Positions 21,640 through 32,667 of a DNA stretch of 64,000 bases are shown piece by piece. The DNA is from Dicyema japonicum (lineage: Eukaryota > Dicyemida > Rhombozoa > Dicyemidae). Location of the stretch: assembly GCA_011109175.1 (NCBI GenBank), contig RDEW01000006.1, positions 1,386,133 to 1,450,132 on the forward strand. The letters run 5' to 3'. The position numbers and the translations under genes were made by a program. How positions within the stretch are numbered: position 1 is the first letter of the stretch; each line of letters begins with the position of its first letter. The notes beneath the pieces are model-generated. The model saw only the letters and a list, made by a program, of their open reading frames with translations. It did no database searches and had not been told where the DNA came from.

Positions 21640-22270
21640 CTTGGGACCTCACAGACATTTACAAGCGACTTTGAATTTAGGATTTGTGCCTATAATCTGG
21701 AAATAATCCACAATAATTTCGATTCTCAAACCTAACAAGGACCCGCATGATCCAGGATCCTTTCGACCTATTTTCCATCAATGTACTGCTTTAAAAATCT
21801 TCGGGAGATACATTCTCAACTGTATATACTCTTAACTACACCTGTCCATTTATCAGCACGGCTTCAGCGTCAAGCATTCAACCTCAACCCACCTAACAAA
21901 GTTAACTATATTGCAGAGTGATTCAACAACTATAAACCGTCACTCCGCACTGTACTGGCCTTCATTGGCATTTCCAAGGCCTTCGACAGGACTTCCCGGC
22001 AAGTTGTTTCCAACAAGATTACCGCAAAGAATATTAGTCTATTCATTCAAAAATGGCTGAGGTCATTCCTCTCTGGCAGACTGGGACGTACCTTGTTTAT
22101 GTCAATAAATCTCATGTCCTTGCAATCGTAGTCACACAAGGCTCTGTCCTCTCTCCTGCATTGTTCAACCTCCAACATATTAGCATACCCGAGCAGGAAG
22201 GTGTTTATCATACAAAACCAGAGCTGAAAATATTGAGAGAAATAAGAGTGAGGTGTATCATTATTTAATT
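21640..22270 (+). mobile_element. Family A-like RT fragment
   Basis: Degraded RT domain in several frames: a counterpart of the x-x-P-S-x-Y-R-P-I segment (about 21745), then QHGFSVKHSTST-like sequence (21860), SKAFD region (21970), FIQKWLRSFLSGR (22045) and the QGSVLSPALFN box (22140). The following catalytic YADD box is not recognisable. Stops interrupt every frame. Confidence 0.65.
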
Positions 22271-22680
22271 AAACAAAGTCACTTAATTCCATGTCGAATC
22301 GCTCCTTTGTTGTCAACAATAGTCTGTACCACAGCTTCTTTCACCTCGCTTTTCAGGAATTTCTTTTCAATGCTGATCAAAGATAAATTAGAATTTACAG
22401 CGAAAAAGCACCTTCATTGATTAAAACCCGTGCACTCGAAGTCTTTATAAACATCTATTAAAAAAGTATAGCCTAATAACGTGAACTTTATTCTTGGATC
22501 TGCTGCCACCTACAGCGTGCTTCCCAAGGCGACTGCCCCTATGGTTTCTTTTTAGGCACGCCCCTGGGTGTCAGCCTGAAAGCAGAAGAACATTTAAGAA
22601 TGTATATAAGCAGATGTATGTGGATACAGTTCTAAAATAAAATAAACGCAGGGTGTCAAGCACATTTAGTCATCGTGAAA
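22270..22680. other. Intergenic, no gene recognised
   Basis: No coding signature or clear repeat. A short GC-rich stretch (22500-22580) has the look of a transposon end but lacks a partner that I can find. Confidence 0.35.
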
Positions 22681-23175
22681 TGAAACCAGATCCTTTTCCT
22701 TTAAGGCACCCTTTAGTTTACCATTAGCGAAGGGAAGACCCAAAAGGGTCAAATCTGACATATTGGTCAATTTGGAGGAAGACAGCAAATTCTTACCAAC
22801 AAAGTCTAAGTGTCCTTCAGGCATTGAGATGTGAGTTTTGGTTCAATTCAAGCTTAGTTCATGTAAAGAGGTTAAAGCAATACACAATGTCTATATAACC
22901 TCCATGTATCATTATCCAGGCACCATAAATGAAAAGAGATTTAGGATGAGTTCCCAAAGAATCTCCTTGTTGGACACACGTCTGTGAGCAAATTACTTTC
23001 TTTCCGAATAAACAAGTTGTTTCAGTCCCGTACGCATGGAATACGAGATTGGAATACGGAGTAAAGAGCATAATGGTTGTTCACCGCTAACGCGAGTGCA
23101 ACACCGATGAGCAGAGGAAGGTACGTGGCAAGTACCCCATTCATCTATTGCTGATCTTTGGTTGTATATATTGGG
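22680..23175 (-). mobile_element. Family C RT fragment
   Basis: Read on this strand: NLVFHAYGTETTCLFGKK, then ICSQTCVQQGDSLG, the RT box preceding the catalytic loop; the YLDD loop itself is altered to an IYGAW-like stretch. ELNQNSH and TLLGLPFANGKLKG follow, matching the post-catalytic region of family C. Stops at several places show decay. A hAT-type element has inserted just upstream in the element's sense (23183-23534). Confidence 0.65.
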
Positions 23176-23182
23176 TGTAGAG

Positions 23183-23534
23183 CAGTGTTTCCCAACTTGG
23201 GTTCCGCGAAGTTCAAAGTCCCTGTCAAGGCCAAATATTACAGAACTATGCAAGACATGAGCCTCAACCTAAAATTAATTTTAATAGAAACTGTAAAATT
23301 TAATTTTAAATTAAAATAATTATAAGTGCTCCAAAACTAGGTCTTTTTGTAAGGATTTTATTAATTTTTCTAATAAAATTTTTGAAGTGTTCCAAATCCC
23401 GAGGGTGTATCAAAAACAGACGTGTTCCACCCTCGAGGTCCGTTCCAAAAAAGAGGTTAGACTGTATAAGGGTTCCGTATAAAATGAAAAATGTCGATAG
23501 GATTCCGTGCTCTCAAAAAGGTTGGGAGCCACTG
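23183..23534. mobile_element. Non-autonomous hAT MITE with 8-bp target-site duplication
   Basis: A 352-bp unit whose ends are inverted: left CAGTGTTTCCCAAC, right (inward) CAGTGGCTCCCAAC. It is flanked on both sides by the identical 8-mer GTGTAGAG (23175-23182 and 23535-23542). The interior is AT-rich with no transposase. The intact duplication and short ends fit a hAT-type MITE that inserted into retroelement debris. Confidence 0.87.
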
Positions 23535-23539
23535 GTGTA

Positions 23540-24420
23540 GAGTAACTTATTGATGAGTTGAAGCAACTTCCATAGTGACCCAAAAGAGCTTTTACAAAAT
23601 TCAGTTTTCTTTGAGTGGAAGATATGGTGTTGCTGATGTGTTTGCCAAATGTCATGAGGGAGTCGAACACAAAATTGGGGATACAATATTGAGTACTAGG
23701 GTCGAGGCAGAGTTAGCAATTGACCTTTGATGTGATGATTACGTCACATAACAAAAAAGAAACAAAGATTTTCCTGATCATAATTTGTCTTGGGACCTTG
23801 TGGAACACTTTTTAGATGTCAACAGAGCACACCAGAGAATTTTCATTGAAGGCCCTTTGAAATGAATTTTGATAGACATTTGTGTTGAAAGGGGACCACG
23901 GGGAAATATGGTTAAATATCAGGATGAACTTTTCTATGACTTTAGTAGAACTGCATAGAAGGGGAAATAGCCTGTATGGCTATGGAGAGTACTTGGGTTT
24001 TCATAGAGAGTTTCCAGATTGACAGGATATTGTTAGTGTTGACTGACGTGTTGTATATAATAGTTAAGGCTATATGATCCCAGGTTCTTCATGTTGGGGA
24101 TTCTGGAATATGAACATTTTTGAATTTTGATTGTTCAGTATACTTCCTCTGGTGAGAAAGCGATTATTGAAGCTTCACTCTTGGGTCTGATAGATGGGAG
24201 GGTTGGACCCTCAAACTTCTTGTGAGGGATGAAGCTCCTGGAAGCGTAGTATTTCATGATCTTGTCCAGTTGGGTCTTGTAGGAGAGAGTCTTGTCGGGA
24301 TTATAAAAACGTCGAGAGTTTGCCTCATTCACGAAAGGTTTTTCTGTTTGGTTAAGGTACCGATTCACTCTATCCTCATTTCTCTTGGCGTTAGAAGCGA
24401 TAAGCTTATATAGGACTCAA
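23540..24420 (-). mobile_element. Family A-like retroelement fragment
   Basis: On this strand, starting near 24370: an RT entry (FVNEANSRRFYN, AFSPEEVY), NTNNILSIWKLSMKTQ (about 24040, the counterpart of INENKIPSIWKKSL), degraded RT, then DSLMTFGKHISN with LNFVKALLG (23580-23660), the conserved segment after RT. Many stops. Confidence 0.65.
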
Positions 24421-24727
24421 ATTTTCTCTCTGGTTTCTTGAGACTGGGTCTAGACGGTTTTAAATGGTTTCTTTCCTCGGTTGTCTGGTTTGTTGTATCC
24501 CTTCTTCATTTTCTTTTAATATATTTTGTCAAGTCCTTCAAGAGTACTTTGTTAAAAAAATTGTACGGCGTAGTCGAGGACCTGTACTGTTCGGTATTAA
24601 ACCAATATAGAACTTTCTCCACTCTACATTGTCGTAGTCGTGTAATGTTTGTAATAGTTGGTCCCAATTATTCATTAATTTATTAACACTGATCAAGAAG
24701 TTAAAAGTAAATTAGTTAAGTATATCC

Positions 24728-25372
24728 AGTTTCCACTGCTACAGAAACAGAGTCCATCCGGAATCAACATAAATGGTGGAAGACGTTAGCTGCAGTTATG
24801 AAAACAGCTCCAATGGAGTGGGGGAGAACAAATTATCCTTTTTCGTGACAGTCTGGCAATGGGCGCCATCTGAGACAGGTGGATCACATGATGACACTCT
24901 AATAGGAAGGGAAAGAGGAGGAACAAACAAAACAAACAACAAATTACCCACATAGCACCACATGGCGGCAAGCGACACGTGGTAATTAATTTAAAGGGAC
25001 TCGAGTCGCCTTAAAAGTTTTTTATATAATATTATTTGTGTAATATTTAAATAATAAAAAAATAGTTTCCCACCAATTTCGTCACTGAATTTTTTAATAT
25101 TAAAGCCTTCCTCGCCGCGTGACGCCATATGGTACTACGTGGCTAATTGGTTAAAGTTTTCTGTTTGTTTGTCTGTTTCTCCTTTTTCTCTTCCTATTAG
25201 AGTAGCGTCATGTGACCCACCTGTCCCGCCCAGTGTTTGGCTGGCACGAAAAAGGATCATTTTCCATCCCCCACTCCACTGGAGGGGTTTCCACAACTGC
25301 AACTATGGACGTTTTTTCCTTTAATGTTGATTCCGGATGGACTTTGTTTCTGTAGAAGTGGAAATAGATAAC
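24728..25372. mobile_element. Foldback element: two approx. 250-bp inverted arms
   Basis: The left arm (about 24728-24985) and right arm (about 25105-25372) are imperfect inverted copies around an AT-rich centre of about 115 bp. Matching strings are CTACAGAAAC and GTCCATCCGGAATCAACAT at the outer ends, GGAGTGGGGGA in the middle and ACTCTAATAGGAAG further in. A single related half-arm lies at 33040-33160. The arms read open in places on both strands, but only because of the symmetry. I could not define a target-site duplication. This could be a foldback MITE, or two inserted element ends. Confidence 0.78.
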
Positions 25373-25520
25373 ATAACCTGAAGGTCGCTAGTTCGAATTC
25401 TGATACTGTAAATTTCGGTTGAAGGTTCCACGCATCTCTATGCTTTGGCTTGACGAGTGACGCCGTCATCAGTGAACTGCGGAACCGGATCGTCTATATA
25501 GGACATACACCCAACAAAAA
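25362..25520 (+). mobile_element. tRNA-headed SINE, copy 2
   Basis: A truncated tRNA-like head with a B box CTAGTTCGAATTC (about 25390), followed by the same body as 20720-20912: GAAGGTTCCACGCATCT, GCCGTCATCAGTGAACTG and CGGAACCGGATCGTCTA, then an A-rich tail (AACAAAAAGAAAACAAAG). It directly abuts or overlaps the end of the foldback element. Confidence 0.7.
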
Positions 25521-26010
25521 GAAAACAAAGAATTAAGAGCATAAATCTATCATTGGGACTATTTTCGTAGTCTTAAAAATTAAAATGAGCTTGATTCTAA
25601 TGAACATCCACTAATTCATATACAAACAAAAGAATGTAAGATGGTGAGGGTTTCGAACAAATAATCCAACTTGTACTAGAAATGTTAATTAAAGTCAGTA
25701 TTCCCTATAGCACGTAGGGATAATCTTTATTTCCCTACTAGTGACATAATTATTAATTCTTAGAATGAAATTATCACTTAAATCATCAAGATAACCCAGA
25801 AGACGTCAAGTCTGCTATATAAAAGGTTTAAAGTAGTCCAGATGTTACGAGAGTGTTATCCTCTTTCCCTGTTGAGGCGACTAACCAGATGTCGTTACTT
25901 CTGATGTTCATGAGTTCGAATCATGCTGTACAGTAATTTTGGTTTAATTTGTAGTACCAATTGGTTACAAAAATATGTCCTAATAAAATAAAACAAATTT
26001 AGTAAAAACA
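25521..26010. other. Intergenic with a third tRNA-like head
   Basis: Mostly unassigned, AT-rich. 25862-25985 contains GATGTTCATGAGTTCGAATC, a good B-box-like string, downstream of a GAGGCGACTAACCAG stretch, so it may be a further tRNA-derived SINE head. No complete cloverleaf can be drawn. Confidence 0.35.
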
Positions 26011-26887
26011 TCAATCAAAATTCCCAATAAGATACATAAATACAATTCCAACAATAGTCGAACAAATAAGCTTAACAATATCCCTGATAGAACTACAGCC
26101 ATCCTTAGACAAATGTCCGAGCATTGAGACAGTCCCAATGTAAATAAATCCACCTGCCGTAAATGGAATCAATGAATCTCCAATAAAAGTACTTAAATTT
26201 CCAAGCATAAACGACATGAGTGTTCCAATAATTGCCCCAATAGCTGATATAAACTGCAGGAATATAGCATTTCTCTTTGAACAGTTGGCATTAATAAGAG
26301 CTGCAAAGTCCCCGATTTCATGAGGGATCTCATGACACATAATTGCTATTGATGTAGTCATTCCCATAGAGGTACTGTGCATAAATGAGGATCCAATGGC
26401 CAGTCCGTCAGTAATATTATGAGCAAAGTCCCCAATAAAGCTTATATACCCTTGAGAGGTCATCTTTTTAACAGGAATAACTTTTTTCTTGGAATTCCTC
26501 TGACGAGCCTTTTTAGTATTTGTATCATTCTCCACATAAGAATCAGTATATTCTTCAACGTGGCTGAGGGTTTCTCCCAAAAAATAACAAATGGTTTTTT
26601 CGATGGTAAAAAAGGCGTAAAGACCAAAGAGAATGACAAATCCAGGACAAAAGCCGTTAGAATTAGCAAAAGTGTGAGGTATCAAATGGAAGAAAGTGTC
26701 CGCTAACAAACTCCCAGAAGCAAATGCCAACATAATCTATATAATCATCAAACATGTACATCAAGTGACTTTTTGTGTTTAGGAGTATTATTAACATTTA
26801 TGAAAACAAGAATAATTACTGGAGTGTCCCAATTAATATGGCTGATAGAATAGATTGTGTCAAAGGACTATTCAGCAGACTTATCAT
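26011..26887 (-). CDS. ZIP zinc transporter, KE4/SLC39A7-type
   Basis: Zinc transporter of the LIV-1/KE4 group, in the secretory-pathway membrane in known members. The core exon (26736-26011) is 240 residues and holds FASGSLLADTFFHLIPH, a lysine/arginine-rich loop, the metal-site helix HNITDGLAIGSSF, the second site HEIPHEIGDFA and closing membrane helices. A 23-nt intron (26737-26759) joins it to NTPKHKKSLDI and a first membrane segment starting near ATG 26885-26887 (TQSILSAILIG). One base appears to be missing between that ILIGTL and PVIILVF (about 26840-26850); no GT-AG intron repairs it. The histidine-rich loops of vertebrate ZIP7 are absent. The start codon is therefore provisional. Confidence 0.88.
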
Positions 26888-27004
26888 ATTGCTGTTCAAA
26901 TTATTATTTAATTATATTAAAGTGAAATTATTATATATATTAGTTATTTTTAATATTTAATAATTAACTTTGGAAGATCTATAAAACTTTGAAAATTTGT
27001 CGAT

Positions 27005-27145
27005 ATATAGGCTGACTACGCCCATTGAATGAACCACAAGATGCCTGCCCTTGTCGGTATTTGCTTCCCTTTTGTTACTCTAGAGCACTTGGTTAGCTGA
27101 GGAAATTCTTTTTTTATTTAACCGGGTGATCGTGGGCCAATAAAA
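27005..27145 (+). mobile_element. Family A retroelement, 3' end fragment
   Basis: Contains CACTTGGTTAGCTGAG ... TTTATTTAACCGGGTGATCG, the terminal region of family A (compare 14457-14513 and 47168-47224), followed by an AATAAAATAAAGG tail. It is non-coding. Confidence 0.6.
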
Positions 27146-27559
27146 TAAAGGAATCATATCGAGAAAGCAGTTAATGACATTTACTGTTAGTGATGATCAT
27201 TAAATAGTTGAATATTATTGTTATTTCATGGTTAATGTGAAAAATATAAGTTAACTGCACTTTAATGTAATTTTAGTATAATTTTATTAAAATCGATTTT
27301 AATTTAAAACATATTGTTTGGTCACGATAATTATTACTAATAATTAATATTTTATTGTGACATCTGTTCAACTGATTAGTTTTTCCATGCTTGTTGGATT
27401 AACTGATATTGGAGTTTTCTTAAGATATGGGGTAAGAGTTAATGACTCTATAATTAAGGCTATTTACCATGGAGATCCCCTTATCGTGGCGGACATTAAC
27501 AGTAAATAAATATCATCCCTTTTCCTATTCATGCGATTAATATCATTGGTCGTAGATAT
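27146..27559. other. AT-rich intergenic
   Basis: No gene or repeat recognised. A short string reading HGDPLIVADINS (27468-27505) may be a scrap of a family A endonuclease, but it is too short to assign. Confidence 0.35.
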
Positions 27560-28140
27560 TTCAGAGAAAGCTAATACAGAAAATGACTAATATAAAGTGG
27601 AAACCCTGTTATCGTCTTGCCTCTTCAATGTTTTGCTGCAATAGTGAGGTTGTCAGCGTAAAACGAAAGGATGACGTTTCGGGAATATTTAGTACAAAGA
27701 TCGCAAAATTGATAATGTTGGAGATAACGGGAATCCTTGTGGGACTCCGTTTAGATGTATAACAATCTTGATAATTTAATATTATTTGTAGATAAAGGTA
27801 AATTTCAGTGAGACTGAGTAAACGTTATCTCGTGGGAATTATTAGTATTTAGGTCACAGAAATGAATTGAACTAGTTTGGTCAAGTTAGTAGAGGTCGAG
27901 TATCTTGTGTAGAAGCCATGGTGGAAAGCTGATAGTTGAGTGATTGAGGAATTTAAAAAATCAGTTTTTTCCTGAACGCGGGATAGTAACGAGTCCTGAT
28001 GAAATATTTATATTAATTTATGATCGAAAATAACATTTAAAAGACCTCATCTGGAAGCCTGCTAAGAAACCTCAAATTTATGGATATTACTCCAGAACTA
28101 ACCGCAGGAGAAAGCCTGATATGGACACGAGGATCACTTA
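27560..28140 (-). mobile_element. Family A-like RT fragment
   Basis: On this strand NGVPQGFPLSPTL (about 27740) is the RT box before the catalytic loop, and LTTSLLQQNIEEAR follows about 25 codons later in broken frames. Flanking parts (27800-28080) are consistent with the RT middle, but too decayed to read. Confidence 0.55.
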
Positions 28141-28394
28141 ATTTAAAGGATAATTATTGTCCTCTTTCTTGTGGTTCATGGGTTATTAAATTAACATTAT
28201 TGGTAAACAAATATTAACACGTTTTGAGATATAAAATTTGATTAATGTTATATTGATTTTCTGTTCGTGATAATCGATTCTATATTAACGAACGAGAATT
28301 TGTGATTAAGGTCTTTTTGGCTTAATTTACTTGACAGATGTAGTTACTGTAGATTTTATGGAATATTTTGGGTGAGTCTAATATTTTTTTATTA
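28141..28394. other. AT-rich spacer
   Basis: No feature recognised between two minus-strand retroelement copies. Confidence 0.3.
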
Positions 28395-30222
28395 ACCCAA
28401 AATCACCAACAGTTAATTAAAGGAATTAATTAGGTGATTCTGACGACATTGAAGAATCTCCTCAACTTTTCCCGATGTCGGACTTTTGATCCAGCACAAC
28501 TACAGCTACAGAGGCATTGTTTCCCATATATTACTCCAGTGTGATGTATTTTCTATTTCTGCTTTTATTGGTGGAATGGTCTTTCTGTGGTAGGCACTTC
28601 AGTTTTCGAAGAGCTACGAAATCCTTTCCATTCTCGCGGATAAGATAGTCGAGAGTGGAGGGTGATAACCAGTTATGCCAAGTGTTTTATTGACGTAGCA
28701 GCCTGGCGTAGACAGGCTTCGATTTTCAGACAGTTTGTCCATGAGAGGTTTGTTCCCCATTAAACACAGCCATAGACAATGGTCGGCTCGATGAATTGTT
28801 AATATAAGGATACAAGGGGTGGAAAAGGATTCTTTATTAGACCTCCAAATGACGATTTGATCAGTCCGATTTGATCAGTCCCGATGGTCTTTTCAATATG
28901 GGGGAAAACACATATGGGTATCAAATGTGATACCCATAATCTTTGGGTTCTTTGTGAAAGGGATTTTCGTGTTGCCAATGTATAAGCAAATAGATCGGAT
29001 TCCGAGTCTTTTATCCGATGTGAACAGAGTGAACGATAACTTTTCAGGGGAAACGTCCAGACGATTGTGTTTTAGCCAGTTTTGCATTTTTCAAGGAGTT
29101 ATTGGGTTTTTTGTTGTTGCACGTATCACATCTTGATCGAGTGCTTGTACCGACCAATACTTCATTACAGGCTTCCGAAGAGAGGTGGGGAAGTATGTCT
29201 GCCCTCTTCCATTTTTGTCCCACGTCCTACCGTCGCGGACATCACTTCATTCTTTAGCGGAATAGTTTTCATAATGCAATCTTCATCACAGGATTTGGTC
29301 AAGGAGAAAGCTAGGAAGATCCCTTTTAACTACTGTGTCATGCCAGAAGGACTCGTCGCCTCACGGGTGGGATCTGTTTGCCAAGAGATCGTCTGCATAT
29401 GCAAGGGCGATTGTATTTTTGGCTTCCGGATTAGGCAGGTCAGACAGGAACAGGTTGAAAAGGCCCGGAGATAACGGAGAGCTTTGGGGAACTTCATTTG
29501 GTTAAAGTCTTGAGACCGACCTGGATCCATTTATACAAACCCGTCCTCTCCTTCCGCTGAGAAAGTTGGAAAGCCACAGTTTTATGTTGGAATTGACTGG
29601 TAGACCAAATATTTTTGAGTAATGATCTTTCTCGAGACTCAAAAATATTTGGTCTCCTGTGATGAAGATTGCATGAAGATTGCATTATGAAACCTTCTGA
29701 AGGTCGAGAGAGCATATGACTGATTTGAGGTGTTGTTTAGTGTCAAATCCTTCAATGATAAACTGAGTTAATGAGGTAAGGTGTGTCGAAGTAGAGTGGT
29801 TGCTCCTGAAACCATGTTGTAGGTGAGTAAGAGGGATAGCAGGGGTTATCAAACGTAGTATGAGCTTTTCAAGGACCTTCAAGGTTGAGCATAGTAAAGA
29901 GATGGGTCTATAGGAGGAAGGGGCGTTCTTCGCCTTGCTCGACTTGAGAATCGAGCGTATGTGGGAATGTTTCCAGATATTTGGTATTTTATTTTGGCTA
30001 ACGTAGTAGTTAAAGGTGTTCGTGACTGCTTCGATTTCGATGGGACCCAGGTATTTTAACATGATTGCTGGAATCCGGTCCACAGGATAGGGATGATTTT
30101 GTATTGGCAATCTCTGTCGCAACTTGGTTATGTTGATAGGTGAGCTTGATATAAATTAATAACCACAAGTCATTCAATGCAAGAGGTCTAAACCCTACTT
30201 GTTCAATGTAATATGTCCCCAA
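28395..30222 (-). mobile_element. Family A non-LTR retroelement, 5'-truncated copy
   Basis: The 3' hairpin in its minus-strand form is at 28396-28441. Reading in sense from 30220: NLRL-type entry, RIPAIMLKYLGPIEIEAV, YVSQNKIPNIWKHS, SSYRPISLLCSTLKVLEKL, QHGFRSNHSTSTHLTSL (all 29685-30122, one frame), then a break. The catalytic box region lies in shifted frames (about 29360-29460), and RLDVSPEKLSFTLF with KIMGITFDTHM follows (28893-29087). Frame breaks make it inactive. The endonuclease half is absent, as usual for 5' truncation. A perfect 18-bp hairpin (29603-29654) interrupts the RT. Confidence 0.82.
29603..29654. repeat. Perfect inverted repeat, 18-bp arms, 16-nt loop
   Basis: Left arm GACCAAATATTTTTGAGT (29603-29620) and right arm ACTCAAAAATATTTGGTC (29637-29654) are exact reverse complements around the loop AATGATCTTTCTCGAG. 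It interrupts the RT reading of the family A copy at 28395-30222. Confidence 0.85.
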
Positions 30223-31559
30223 TTCATTTTGCTAAATAGTATTACTATTTAACCCTCAACAGGCTCACCAAATTTTTGCAGTCTTCTCTCATGGCTCCCA
30301 CTGCTTTATGTAGCCATGATTATACTTTTTCAGCAGACTTCAAGAGGAGTGGGTTTCCTTTGGAATTTATGCGTTTGGGAGCTTCTATTGCTAATCGAAA
30401 AAAAAACGATCAGTTTCGACGCCGCAGAGAGTGAGGAAAGTGACCCATTATTCCGGATTACAGGCTGTTCAAGATAGGAAGGAAGAATTGAGTATGGAAG
30501 TTTGTTATACGGACAATTTTCATTCATAGAAAATTTATTAAGGCGGGAATAACTCGGAATAGACTGTAAACAAGTTTCATTAACAAATATATTCATACTT
30601 TCCTCAAATTATAGGATTTCTGTTGCAAAGGATTTATTTTGTTGCACAAAGTTAACAACAGGGTTACGTGATAAAAGATAGTTCGCCAATTATATTTTTG
30701 AATAAATATTCTGTACACAAAAAGTCAGAACTAGGCTAAACAGAATCGGATCACAGAGGAAAATGATAGGAGAAGGGAGTTGGCTGATTGAGCGCAGTCA
30801 GTGTTAGCTAACTGTTAGTTTTTGTCTTTTATTTGTTTGTTTGTCCAGCATAGTAATGACATCAAATTGACATTATACAAATTGTAATCAAAATTAAAGG
30901 TTGACTGTGATTACCACTCATTGTAATATTATTTGAATGTTGACTATATGGGTAACCATGATTATCGCTAATACATCATTAAAACTTATTATTAGCTCAA
31001 AGAACACAAAAAAGACATTAAGTTTACTGATTAAATGATCTCAAGAATTGACAAGACGGACGATTATAATCTTGACAATTTTCCAATGTTTTTGTACTCA
31101 CATTGTTTTTTTTCAAATTAACATTGTTCTTATTTATGAGCTGTAAAATCTCATGCTAACAAAAATAATTGCTATGAATGATAAAAACTGCAAAAAAGAC
31201 CCAGTTCAGATTCACAAATACCAGGTGCCCCAATCTATATAAAAAATCACAAAATCAAAAGTTCGACATTACTTACTAATTTCCCACAAAGATAGCACAG
31301 CTGACACCCTAAAACTATAAATGAATAAAAATGAAAAAAATTTAAATACCACAGTAAAACCACACTAACTAATAACACATTGTATCAGTTACCTCATCTT
31401 GACTCAATGTCCCTTCCTTAAAGCCACAGAAGGGTTGGTATTAATTTGTGGTTTTACTAACTATATTTAGTGTTAAAATAAGATAATACTGATAAAATAA
31501 TTAATATTAATAAATAATAATAAATTGTTTTAATTAGCGTGTGTTGTGCTTTGTGGAGA
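30223..31559. other. Intergenic upstream of CK2 alpha
   Basis: AT-rich. An 88-codon open frame on the minus strand (30330-30596) is serine-rich with no recognisable domain, and I do not call it a gene. No RNA gene or repeat was recognised. The last 100-150 bp should contain the CK2 alpha promoter; I see no clear core element beyond AT-rich stretches. Confidence 0.45.
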
Positions 31560-32667
31560 ATGACAGCAAAGAGCTGTTCTAGAATATACGCTGATGTTCT
31601 TGTTGACAAGGTGGAAGAGTACTGGGACTATGAATCAACCTCCATAACATATGGGTACTTGTATTTCTCTATTGAAGGTCTCCAGAGAAATACAGAATCA
31701 TTAAGAAGATTGGGAGAGGAAAGTACAGCGAGGTCTTCTACGGAAGCAATGTCACCAACAGTGGAAAGGTTGTAATCAAAGTCCTTAAGGTAAATGATCT
31801 CCTAATCCCAGCCAATTCGCTACAGCAAGATTCAGAGGGAAGTCCACATCCTAAAAAACGTTTGCGAGCACGAAAACATAATAAAGATGATTGAAATTAC
31901 AAACTCTAAGGAGGTTTGAGTTCAAATTCATTAAAGGGTCACCGAGCCCTTATATTTGATTATGTCCCGCACGACCCTAAGGCATTCGACAACCCCACTC
32001 TGGGAGAAATTAAACTGTACATGTTCCAGCTACTAAAGGCCCTGGACTATTGTCATTCTCGTGGGATTATGCACAGAGACGTGAAGCCCCAGAATTTAAT
32101 TTTTAACCGTGACCAACAGCGAGTTGTGAGTGATGTGACTGTAGTTGTACCTGTTGGACTTTGGATTGGCTGAGTTTTACCACAAATACCAGGAATACAA
32201 TGTGAGAGTGGCCTCCAGACACTACAAAGCACCGGAACTGTTACTGAATTACATGATGTACGACTATTCTCTGGATTTGTGGGCCACTGGGTGTTGGTTG
32301 GCAGCTCTATTGTTTGGGATTGACCCCTTCTTTAATGGGAAAGACAATTTGAACCAGGTAGTTATGGTGGAGACTCCAGTTGGTGAGGATTGAGAGAGTG
32401 TTGGGATATACTGAGCTCCATAATTATTTGGTGAAGTACAACATAGATTTGGATAGGAAGATATCAGCGGCTTTGGCTAGAAAGTTGGTGGTGGTTTTAT
32501 GTAGGCATAATCGGAGACCTTGGCAAGAGTTTATAACGGAGTCTAATTATTCATTGTGTGATCATGATATTATCCATCTGGTTGATTCTCTCCTTAAATA
32601 TGATCATGCTGAACGACCAACTGCTTCTGAGGCTCTTCAGTTCACAGTATTTAATGGAATGTCATAA
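31560..32667 (+). CDS. CSNK2A1: Casein kinase 2 catalytic subunit alpha
   Basis: Constitutively active Ser/Thr kinase of nucleus and cytoplasm. ATG 31560 opens [17 protein letters not shown], then EYWDYES as in all CK2 alpha. Kinase motifs in order: glycine loop [19 protein letters not shown], catalytic loop [47 protein letters not shown] and RPWQEF. Six introns of 19-23 nt (31655-31677, 31790-31811, 31914-31936, 32126-32144, 32358-32379, 32484-32504) give one open frame. Differences from the family: the magnesium motif reads DFG where CK2 has DWG, and the basic cluster that follows the beta-3 lysine (KKKKIKRE in vertebrates) is reduced to RYSKIQRE. The C-terminal tail after TASEAL is short. 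No second CK2 gene is in the window. Confidence 0.94.

Noticed and set aside
24786-24978. Several short open frames on both strands
   Set aside because: They mirror one another because they lie in the arms of the foldback element; no domain is recognisable.
30330-30596. 88-codon minus-strand frame upstream of CK2 alpha
   Set aside because: Serine-rich, no homology recognised, no splice partners. Not enough to call a gene.
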